Below, in pieces: positions 5,785 through 11,861 of a DNA stretch of 11,861 nucleotides. The notes beneath the pieces were generated by a model. That model was not told the DNA's origin. It ran no database searches and worked only from the letters and a program-made list of their open reading frames with translations. Within the stretch, counting starts at the first letter, position 1. Every line of letters begins with the position of its first letter. Source of the DNA: an uncultured Rhodanobacteraceae bacterium (GTDB lineage: Bacteria; Pseudomonadota; Gammaproteobacteria; Xanthomonadales; Ahniellaceae); assembly GCA_937873105.1 (NCBI GenBank), contig CALMWD010000198.1:1-11861 (forward strand), given 5' to 3'. The position numbers were made by a program, and so were the translations under genes.

Positions 5785-8700
5785 TCAACCCAACCAGACG
5801 CGCGCATTGCGGAACATGCGCAACCACGGACTCGCTTCGCCGAAGCCGCGCGGCACCCAGCTCATCTGCGCCGAACGGTGCACGCGCTCCGGATGCGGCA
5901 TCAGGATCGTGACACGACCATCGGGAATCGTGAAAGCCGTGGCCCCGCCCGGCGATCCGTTCGGATTGGCCGGATAACGTTCCGCGGCGCGGCCCTCGGC
6001 GTCGACGAAGCGCATCGCGGCGATGGCCGTTGCGGCGTGGCCGGGCGCATCGAACTCGGCGCGACCCTCGCCGTGCGCGACCGCGATCGGCGCGCGCAGG
6101 CCGGCCATGCCGGCGAACAGGATCGAGGGCGATTCGAGCACTTCGACCAGGCTGGCGCGGCCCTCGAACTGCTCCGACCGGTTGCGGCGGAAGCGCGGCC
6201 AATGCGCGGCGCCCGGCACCAGATGCTTGATCGACGCGAACATCTGGCAGCCGTTGCAGACGCCCAGCGCGAACTTGCCTGGATCGGCGAAGAACGCGCC
6301 GAATTGCTCGGCCAGGTCGCCGTGATACAGGATCGACGACGCCCAGCCGCGACCGGCGCCGAGCACGTCGCCGTAGCTGAAGCCGCCGCAGGCCGCGAGG
6401 CCGTGGTAGTTCGCGAGACGGTCCCGGCCCTCGACGAGGTCGGTCATGTGCACGTCGAAGCAGTCGAACCCGGCGCGCGTGAACGCCGCCGCCATCTCGA
6501 CTTCGGAGTTCACGCCCTGCTCGCGCAGGACCGCGACCTTCGGCCGCGCGCCGGTGGCGATGTAGGGCGCGGCGACATCGTGTTCCGGATCGAACGGCAC
6601 CTGCGCGGACAGGACGTGGGCGCCGGCGACGACCGAATCGCGTTCCTCGTCGGCGCAGCGCGGATCGTCGCGGCGCACCTGCATCGCGTGGCTGACCGAG
6701 TGCCAGGTCGCGAGCAGGTCGTCAAGCGCATGCTCGGACAGCGCGGCACCCTCGCGTTGCACGCGGATGCGGGCGTCGGCCCGCGGCGTCGCCAGCGGGC
6801 GCACGATGGCCGCGAGGCCATGCTTCGCGAGTGCCGACTCGAATGCGACGCGGTCGCGGTCCGCGACCTGGACGAGCACGCCGAGTTCTTCGTTGAACAG
6901 TTCCGACAGCGCGTCCTGCTCGACCACGATGTCGAGACCGCAGCGGGTCGCGAAGGCCATTTCGCACAGCGCAGCGTACGCGCCGCCGTCGGAGCGGTCG
7001 TGCCAGGCGCGCAGCAGCGGGCGCAGATCCGCGAGCGCATCGAAGAAGCGACGCATCAGCGCTGCGTCGTCGAGATCGGGCGCGACATCACCGAGCTGAT
7101 TGAAGCACTGCGCCAGAATCGAGCCGCCGAGCCTGCGCCTGCCGGCCGCCAGATCGACCAGCCAGATCGCGCTCGGGCCGAGGTCGGTGCGCAGCTCGGG
7201 CGTCAGCGCCCGGCGCACGTCGTCCACGCGTGCGAACGCGGAGACGATCAGCGACACCGGCGAGACCACCCGCTGTTCGCGCTCGCCGTCGCGGAACACC
7301 GCCTGCATCGACAGCGAATCCTTGCCGACCGGGATCGACAAGGACAGCGCCGGGCAGAGTTCCATGCCCACGGCCTGGACTGCGTCGAACAGGACCGCGT
7401 CCTCGCCCGGATGGCCGGCCGCGGCCATCCAGTTCGCCGAGAGCTTGATCTGGTCGAGCGCGGCGATCGGCGCCGACAGCAGGTTGGTCAACGCTTCGCC
7501 CACCGCCATGCGCGCCGACGCGGCGGCGTCGATCAAGGCCAGCGGCGTACGTTCGCCGACCGCCATCGCCTCGCCGCCATGGCCGGCAAAATCGAGCAGG
7601 GTCAAGGCCGCATCGGCGACCGGCACCTGGTACGGACCGACCATCGGATCGCGCGCGCAAAGGCCGCCGACCGAACGGTCGCCGATGGTCACGAGGAAGC
7701 TCTTGCTGGCCACCGACGGGTGCGCGAGCACGCGGCGGATGGCTTCTTCCAGCGTCACGCCGGACAGCTCGAGCGGCTTCAGGCTCGCCGCGACGCGGCG
7801 CGTGTCGCGATGCATCTTCGGCGGCTTGCCGAACAGGACGTCGAGCGGCAGGTCGACCGGCGCGGCCCCCAGCAATGGATCGGCGACCGTCAGATGGCGG
7901 GCCGCGGTGGCATGGCCGACGACGGCGTAGATGCAGCGCTCGCGCCGGCAGATCGCCTCGAATTCGGCGAGGCGTTCCGGACGCACGCCGAGCACGTAGC
8001 GCTCTTGCGCCTCGTTGCACCAGATCTGCATCGGGCTCATGCCCGGCTCGTCGTTCGGGATCTTGCGCAGGTCGATGCGGCCGCCGACTTCGGAGTCGTT
8101 CAGCAGCTCGGGAATCGCGTTCGACAGGCCGCCGGCGCCGACATCGTGGATCGTGACGATGGGATTGGCCGCGCCCATCGACCAGCAGCGGTCGATGACC
8201 TCCTGACAACGCCGCTCCATTTCCGGGTTGTCGCGCTGCACCGAGGCGAAATCGAGGGCCTCGCTCGAGGTGCCGGACGCGACCGATGAGGCCGCGCCGC
8301 CGCCGAGGCCGATCAGCATCGCCGGTCCACCGAGCACGATCACCGCGTCGCCGTCCTGCAAGCGTCCCTTCTCGACGTGTTCGGCCTTGAGGTTGGCCAA
8401 GCCGCCGGCGAGCATGATCGGCTTGTCGTAGCCGCGCGTCAGCGTGTCGCTCTCGGCGTATTCGAAGCTGCGGAAATAGCCGAGCAGGGCCGGGCGCCCG
8501 AACTCGTTGTTGAACGCGGCGCCGCCGAGCGGTCCGTCGCGCATGATCTCGAAGGCGCTGGCCATGCGCGGCGGCTGCGGCCGCGCCTGTTCCCAGGGTG
8601 CTTCGGCGCCGGGGATGCGCAGGTGCGACACGGTGAAGCCGGTCAGGCCGGCCTTGGGCTTGGCGCCGCGGCCGGTGGCGCCTTCATCGCGGATCTCGCC

Positions 8701-9612
8701 GCCGGCACCGGTGCTGGCGCCCGGGAAGGGCGAGATCGCGGTCGGATGGTTGTGGGTTTCGCACTTGATCGCGTAGGCAGTGTCCTCCGCGAGCGCATGC
8801 CAGCGTCGCGTCGCCGGATCGGCCTGCATGCGCTCGGCCACGCCGTTCGCGATCACCGCGGCGTTGTCGTGGTAGGCCGAAAGCGTGTTCGCCGGCGTCG
8901 TCGCGTGGGTGTGCTTGATCATCTGGAACAGCGACTTCGGCTGGCCTGCCCCGTCGATGCGCCAAGTCGCGTTGAAGATCTTGTGCCGACAATGCTCGGA
9001 ATTGGCCTGCGCGAACATCATCAGTTCGGCGTCGGTCGGATCGCGGCCGAGGCGGCCGTAGGCCTCGGCCAGGTAGTCGATTTCGTCGGTGCTCAGCGCC
9101 AGCCCGAGCTCGGCGTTCGCCGCGACCAGGGCGGCACGCGCGTCGCCGGCCAGCACCACCCGCACCAAGGATCGCGCCGATTCGTGGCGGAACAGGGCCG
9201 CGACCTCGGCTTCGGTGCGGAACACCGACTGGGTCATCGGGTCGTGCAGGGCGCGCAGGACCTGCGCCTGCAGCGGAGCGTCCAGCGCCGGCAGCCCCGC
9301 GACGCGGTAGCGCAGCCCGCGCTCGACGCGGTCGAGCGCGAGCCCGGCACCGCGCAGGATGTCCGTGGCCTTGCTCGCCCACGGCGAGATCGTGCCCAGG
9401 CGCGGCAACACCAGCACGTCGGCGGCCTGCAGCGGCGCGGCGCGACCGCCGGCGTCGAGCAATTCGGCGTGGCGGTCGAGGGTCGCCGCATCCGCCCCAT
9501 CCAGCGCGTAAACCACCCGCGCCTCGACCGCGGCGACGCCGCCGGGCAGGCGTTCGTTCAGCCGCTCGCAGCGGAACGCGGACAGGGTTTCGCGGCCGTC
9601 GAGCAGGATCAT
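5785..9612 (-). CDS. purL: PurL, phosphoribosylformylglycinamidine synthase
   Basis: Cytoplasmic enzyme of the fourth step of de novo purine synthesis: FGAR + glutamine + ATP gives FGAM + glutamate + ADP + Pi. This is the large, single-chain form (1275 residues; E. coli PurL is about 1295). The N-terminal domain includes [13 protein letters not shown] (73-85). The synthase domain has [10 protein letters not shown] (202-211) and the nucleotide-binding run [16 protein letters not shown] followed by [11 protein letters not shown] (285-311). The glutaminase domain starts near 1024 ([14 protein letters not shown]); its triad is Cys1119 in GVCNGCQ and His1240/Glu1242 in PHPER. All key residues are present. 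The start ATG 9612 gives the expected N-terminus (L-x-G-x-x-x-LSAFR) although the ribosome site is poor. It is separated from dsbC by a terminator, so it begins a new unit, and it is followed after 4 bases by the membrane protein and the gsp genes. Confidence 0.98.
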   Translation of the reverse strand: MILLDGRETLSAFRCERLNERLPGGVAAVEARVVYALDGADAATLDRHAELLDAGGRAAPLQAADVLVLPRLGTISPWASKATDILRGAGLALDRVERGLRYRVAGLPALDAPLQAQVLRALHDPMTQSVFRTEAEVAALFRHESARSLVRVVLAGDARAALVAANAELGLALSTDEIDYLAEAYGRLGRDPTDAELMMFAQANSEHCRHKIFNATWRIDGAGQPKSLFQMIKHTHATTPANTLSAYHDNAAVIANGVAERMQADPATRRWHALAEDTAYAIKCETHNHPTAISPFPGASTGAGGEIRDEGATGRGAKPKAGLTGFTVSHLRIPGAEAPWEQARPQPPRMASAFEIMRDGPLGGAAFNNEFGRPALLGYFRSFEYAESDTLTRGYDKPIMLAGGLANLKAEHVEKGRLQDGDAVIVLGGPAMLIGLGGGAASSVASGTSSEALDFASVQRDNPEMERRCQEVIDRCWSMGAANPIVTIHDVGAGGLSNAIPELLNDSEVGGRIDLRKIPNDEPGMSPMQIWCNEAQERYVLGVRPERLAEFEAICRRERCIYAVVGHATAARHLTVADPLLGAAPVDLPLDVLFGKPPKMHRDTRRVAASLKPLELSGVTLEEAIRRVLAHPSVASKSFLVTIGDRSVGGLCARDPMVGPYQVPVADAALTLLDFAGHGGEAMAVGERTPLALIDAAASARMAVGEALTNLLSAPIAALDQIKLSANWMAAAGHPGEDAVLFDAVQAVGMELCPALSLSIPVGKDSLSMQAVFRDGEREQRVVSPVSLIVSAFARVDDVRRALTPELRTDLGPSAIWLVDLAAGRRRLGGSILAQCFNQLGDVAPDLDDAALMRRFFDALADLRPLLRAWHDRSDGGAYAALCEMAFATRCGLDIVVEQDALSELFNEELGVLVQVADRDRVAFESALAKHGLAAIVRPLATPRADARIRVQREGAALSEHALDDLLATWHSVSHAMQVRRDDPRCADEERDSVVAGAHVLSAQVPFDPEHDVAAPYIATGARPKVAVLREQGVNSEVEMAAAFTRAGFDCFDVHMTDLVEGRDRLANYHGLAACGGFSYGDVLGAGRGWASSILYHGDLAEQFGAFFADPGKFALGVCNGCQMFASIKHLVPGAAHWPRFRRNRSEQFEGRASLVEVLESPSILFAGMAGLRAPIAVAHGEGRAEFDAPGHAATAIAAMRFVDAEGRAAERYPANPNGSPGGATAFTIPDGRVTILMPHPERVHRSAQMSWVPRGFGEASPWLRMFRNARVWLG

Positions 9613-9642
9613 CGCGGGGCACCGGTCGAAAAAAGGGCGTGA

Positions 9643-9673
9643 AGGATAGCCGATCGCCCGGAAGCGCCGTCAG
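9643..9673 (-). promoter_or_regulatory. Possible purL promoter (weak sigma-70 match)
   Basis: Just downstream of the dsbC terminator, the minus strand has CTGACG (9668-9673) and TATCCT (9643-9648) separated by 19 bases, each 4 of 6 against the sigma-70 consensus; the spacing is 2 longer than ideal. A promoter must lie in or near this 70-base stretch if the terminator is effective, but this exact placement is uncertain. The leader would be only about 25 bases, too short for a riboswitch. Confidence 0.3.
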
Positions 9674-9687
9674 GCCGCGGGCGGCGG

Positions 9688-9716
9688 AAAAAATGACGCC
9701 GCCCGGAGGCGGCGTC
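9688..9716 (-). terminator. Intrinsic terminator after dsbC
   Basis: On the minus strand GACGCCGCC, loop TCCG, GGCGGCGTC (9695-9716) forms a perfect 9-bp GC-rich stem, followed by A then six T (9688-9693). It lies 27 bases after the dsbC stop and isolates dsbC from purL. Confidence 0.9.
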
Positions 9717-9743
9717 GGCTGGCCTGTGGTCCAGGTCGGCGTG

Positions 9744-10463
9744 TTACTTGGGAATCGCGGCGAGGCGTTCCAGCATCTGCGCCGGCGGCACGTAACCGCC
9801 GATCTGCGAGCCGTCGGCCGCGACGATCATCGGCGTGCCGTTCACGCCGATCTTCTGGCCGAGTTCGAAATCGGCCGCGATCGGATGGTTGTCGCAGGTC
9901 TTCTTCTCGAGCTCGACGCCGGCCTTGGCCTCGGTGAAGGCCTTGTTCTTGTCCGCCGAGCACCACACGGTGATGGCCTTGTCGAAGGACGGCGTATTCG
10001 GGCCGGAGCGCGGGAAGAACAGGTAGTCGACGCTGATGCCGAGGTTGTTGTACTCGGCGATCTGCTGGTGCAGCTTGCGGCAGTAGCCGCAATCGATGTC
10101 GGTGAAGACGGTCACGCGATGCTTCTCGTTCTTGGCCGGGAAGCTGATCATGCGGTCCTTCGGCACGCCGGCCAGGGCGGCCTTGCGCATCACCGACTTC
10201 TTCTCTTCGGTCAGGTCGCGCTTGTTGGCGATGTCGTAGACCATGCCCTGGACGAGATACTTGCCGTCGGCGCTGACGTACAGCACCTGGCCGGACATCG
10301 CGACCTCGTAGAAGCCGTTGAGCTTGGATTCGCTGACCGAATCGATCTGGGCGCTCGGCACCAGGGTCTTGATCGCCTCGCGAACCTTGGCCTCGCCGGC
10401 CGCATCCGCCTGAACGGTGGCACTGGCGACCAGGGCCAGCGAGAACATGACACGCTTGAACAT
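9744..10463 (-). CDS. dsbC: DsbC, periplasmic thiol:disulfide isomerase
   Basis: Periplasmic protein-disulfide isomerase that reshuffles wrong disulfides; in the known system it is kept reduced by DsbD. It has 239 residues. A signal peptide covers about residues 1-21 (MFKR, hydrophobic FSLALVASATV, cut near ADA). The dimerisation domain is at about 24-85, a linker helix follows, and then a thioredoxin-fold domain with active site CGYC (125-128) and the cis-Pro loop GTPM (209-212). Cys168 and Cys190 match the second, structural cysteine pair of DsbC. CGYC and the overall length favour DsbC over DsbG, whose usual site is CPYC. ATG 10463 follows AAGGA (10471-10475) with 7-base spacing. It lies directly after xerD, as in E. 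coli (xerD-dsbC). The gap ahead holds a sigma-E-like promoter, and an intrinsic terminator follows. Confidence 0.95.
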   Translation of the reverse strand: MFKRVMFSLALVASATVQADAAGEAKVREAIKTLVPSAQIDSVSESKLNGFYEVAMSGQVLYVSADGKYLVQGMVYDIANKRDLTEEKKSVMRKAALAGVPKDRMISFPAKNEKHRVTVFTDIDCGYCRKLHQQIAEYNNLGISVDYLFFPRSGPNTPSFDKAITVWCSADKNKAFTEAKAGVELEKKTCDNHPIAADFELGQKIGVNGTPMIVAADGSQIGGYVPPAQMLERLAAIPK

Positions 10464-10508
10464 CGGGGATTCCTTGGTGGTGGGACGCCGTCGACTGCGG
10501 CACCGACC

Positions 10509-10536
10509 CTAGACCGGGGCACGCGGAAAAAGTTCA
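10509..10536 (-). promoter_or_regulatory. Sigma-E (RpoE)-like promoter for dsbC
   Basis: Minus strand TGAACTT (10530-10536), 15-base spacer, GTCTAG (10509-10514). The RpoE consensus of gammaproteobacteria is close to GGAACTT-N15/16-GTCTAA, so the match is 6/7 and 5/6 with correct spacing. Transcription would start near 10502, giving a leader of about 40 bases that includes the AAGGA ribosome site. E. coli dsbC is a reported sigma-E target, which makes the match more believable. It was found by eye, with no motif score. Confidence 0.65.
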
Positions 10537-10549
10537 CGGCAACCCCGCC

Positions 10550-10578
10550 ATTGTCGCAGAGGCCGGGCCGCGGGCCAA
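10550..10578 (-). promoter_or_regulatory. Possible second, sigma-70-type promoter for dsbC
   Basis: Minus strand TTGGCC (10573-10578), 17-base spacer, GACAAT (10550-10555), immediately after the xerD stop. Each hexamer matches 4 of 6 consensus bases at ideal spacing. It would give basal dsbC expression upstream of the sigma-E-like site. The evidence is modest because GC-rich xanthomonad promoters fit the consensus loosely. Confidence 0.35.
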
Positions 10579-10580
10579 TC

Positions 10581-11492
10581 TCACCCGCGCGGATGATGCT
10601 CGGCGTGGATGCGTTTCAGGCCTTCGCGGGCCACGAGGGTGTAGATCTGCGTCGTCGACAGGCTGCTGTGGCCGAGCAGCATCTGCAGGGCGCGCAGGTC
10701 GGCGCCATGGTTCAGCAGGTGGGTGGCGAAGGCGTGGCGCAGCCCGTGCGGCGAGATCGGGGCGCGGATGCCGGCGCGGACGGCGAGTTTCTTGACGACG
10801 ACCCAGAACATCTGGCGCGACAGGCCTTCGGCGCGAATGCTGACGAACAGCAGCCTGCTCTGGCGCCCCTTGAGCAGGACCGGTCGCGACTGCTCGACAT
10901 AACGCAGCAGCCAGTCGATCGCGACTTCGCCGATCGGCACCAGACGATCCTTGCCGCCCTTGCCGCGCACCCGCAACGCGCCCTGGCGCAGGTTCACCTG
11001 TTCGGTGGCCAGGGTCACCAGTTCGGTGACGCGCAGGCCGGTCGCGTACATGAGTTCCAGCATCGCGCGGTCGCGCAGGCCGAGCGGCGTATCGACGTCG
11101 GGCGCGGCGAGCAGCGCGTCGATGTCGCCCTCGCCGAGCGCCTTGGGCAAGGGCTTCGGCAACTTCGGCGCATCGATCAGGGCAGTCGGGTCGACCGCGA
11201 CGCGACCGCTGCGCAGCAGATGCCGGAAGAACAGCCGCAACGAGGACAGCATGCGCGCGCCGGACCGCGCCGAAATGCCCGCGCGGCTGCGCTCGGCGAG
11301 GACCGCGTACAGGTCTTCGCGGGTGGCATCGACGAGCGCGCGTCCGCGTTGCGCGAGCAGACGATCGACCGCGAGCAGGTCGGCGCGATAGGACGCCAGC
11401 GTGTTCTTGGCCAGACCCTGCTCGGACCAGAGCTGCTCCAGCACGGAACGGATCAGGGCATCGTTCGGACTGGTCGTGCGCTTCGCTACCAT
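10581..11492 (-). CDS. xerD: XerD, site-specific tyrosine recombinase
   Basis: Cytoplasmic tyrosine recombinase that, with XerC and FtsK, resolves chromosome dimers at dif during division (303 residues; E. coli XerD is 298). The N-terminal SAM-like DNA-binding domain spans about residues 10-100 (LAKNTLASYRADL near 27-40). The catalytic domain holds all expected residues: Arg154 (ATGLRVTE), Lys178 (RGKGGK), His249 and Arg252 (SPHGLRH), His275 (LLGHSS) and nucleophile Tyr284 (TQIYT). The C-terminal HAEHHPRG is the XerD type; XerC ends differently. The downstream dsbC agrees with the E. coli gene order, so this is the core XerD, not a phage integrase. ATG 11492 has no clear ribosome site and lies only 30 bases from the divergent RDD gene, so its promoter probably lies in the start of that gene. 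Confidence 0.94.
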   Translation of the reverse strand: MVAKRTTSPNDALIRSVLEQLWSEQGLAKNTLASYRADLLAVDRLLAQRGRALVDATREDLYAVLAERSRAGISARSGARMLSSLRLFFRHLLRSGRVAVDPTALIDAPKLPKPLPKALGEGDIDALLAAPDVDTPLGLRDRAMLELMYATGLRVTELVTLATEQVNLRQGALRVRGKGGKDRLVPIGEVAIDWLLRYVEQSRPVLLKGRQSRLLFVSIRAEGLSRQMFWVVVKKLAVRAGIRAPISPHGLRHAFATHLLNHGADLRALQMLLGHSSLSTTQIYTLVAREGLKRIHAEHHPRG

Positions 11493-11522
11493 GGGCGCAC
11501 GATATCAGCCGAGCTTTCGTCC

Positions 11523-11861
11523 TTGTCCACCGAACCGATCGCCTACGCGCCGCTGTGGCGCCGCCTGCTCGCGGGCGTGTACGACCTGCTGCCGCTGGCC
11601 GGCCTGCTGATGATCGCGACCGCCCTCGCGGTGTTGCTGACCCGCCTGCTGGTGCCGGTCGAACGCGTCGACCTGGTCCTGCGCCAAGGCTGGCCGCATG
11701 TGGCGCTGCAGCTCTGGCTGGGCGCGCTGGCGCTCGGCTACTACGCGTATTCGTGGCGGCGCGGCGGCCAGCGCCGCGGCAAGCCCGCCTGGCAGAACGC
11801 CGTGCCCGGCGACGCCGGCGCCCTGTCGTGGCCGGCGGCGGTGCGGCGGGCCGGGGGCGGG
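11523..11861 (+). CDS. RDD-family membrane protein (cut by right edge)
   Basis: N-terminal 113 codons of a probable RDD-domain membrane protein; function of the family is mostly unknown. The opening STEPIAYAPLWRRLLAGVYDLLPL has the Arg-Arg...Asp pattern that names the family, followed by a hydrophobic segment (about residues 20-42). A second membrane segment (about 61-76, LQLWLGALALGYYAYSW) leads to WRRGGQ, where RDD proteins usually have a GGQTxGM-x-W motif; here it reads GGQRRGKPAWQN, a poor match near the sequence end. The proposed start is TTG 11523 with a weak GAG nine bases before it; no ATG or GTG precedes the domain in frame without stretching into xerD, and the first internal ATG lies inside the membrane helix. 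It is the only plus-strand gene. Confidence 0.65.
   Translation, partial: MSTEPIAYAPLWRRLLAGVYDLLPLAGLLMIATALAVLLTRLLVPVERVDLVLRQGWPHVALQLWLGALALGYYAYSWRRGGQRRGKPAWQNAVPGDAGALSWPAAVRRAGGG

Noticed and set aside
5608..8289. An 893-codon plus-strand open frame opposite purL, and a 421-codon one at 8377-9642.
   Set aside because: Same antisense effect over purL, whose catalytic motifs are all intact. No ribosome site or domain supports the opposite strand.
9613..9694. Possible purine riboswitch or attenuator before purL.
   Set aside because: Only about 80 bases lie between the dsbC terminator and purL. No conserved riboswitch core or second hairpin was seen, and the predicted leader is about 25 bases.
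10561..10600. GC-rich inverted repeats at the xerD end (CCGCGCGG, GGCCCGCGGCCC) as a terminator.
   Set aside because: No T-run follows, and short self-complementary GC words are expected by chance at this base composition.
10581..11492. A tyrosine recombinase as the sign of a prophage, integron or genomic island.
   Set aside because: Length, the HHPRG end and the adjacent dsbC identify core XerD. There are no attachment-site repeats, phage genes or base-composition shift.

Overview
The window is a GC-rich (about two-thirds G+C by eye), densely coded chromosomal segment. It looks like a gammaproteobacterium of the Xanthomonadales/Lysobacterales type. The reasons are the base composition, a type II secretion (T2SS) cluster that starts with gspE and runs E-F-G-H-I-J (the xanthomonad xps order), a GspE without the usual zinc-binding cysteines, and the gammaproteobacterial xerD-dsbC neighbourhood. 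Species cannot be told from the sequence alone.

Layout, read along the minus strand, which carries everything except the last gene. xerD (10581-11492) encodes the chromosome-dimer recombinase. A 117-base gap follows with a good sigma-E-type promoter and a weaker sigma-70-type promoter. Next is dsbC (9744-10463), the periplasmic disulfide isomerase, which ends at a strong intrinsic terminator (9688-9716). purL (5785-9612) is the large FGAM synthase of purine synthesis. After only 4 bases comes an unassigned multi-pass membrane protein (4989-5780) with features reminiscent of exosortase-associated proteins. It overlaps gspE by ATGA. The T2SS genes then follow: gspE ATPase, gspF inner-membrane platform, gspG major pseudopilin, and minor pseudopilins gspH, gspI and gspJ; gspJ runs off the window at base 1. 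On the plus strand, an RDD-family membrane protein starts at about 11523, diverges from xerD and is cut by the right edge.

How the genes fit together. From purL to gspJ no gap exceeds 39 bases and no terminator is visible, so a purine-synthesis gene, a membrane protein and the T2SS cytoplasmic/pseudopilus genes may share a transcript. GspE powers assembly of a pseudopilus made of GspG with a GspH/I/J tip, on the GspF platform. DsbC corrects disulfides in the periplasm, where T2SS substrates fold before export, so a functional link to the neighbouring T2SS is plausible but inferred.

Most of the window is ordinary, well-recognised core genome. The least explained item is the membrane protein between purL and gspE. 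The best regulatory observation is the sigma-E-like promoter in front of dsbC. I see no mobile element, CRISPR array, tRNA, rRNA or phage gene. No gene-free stretch exceeds 131 bases.
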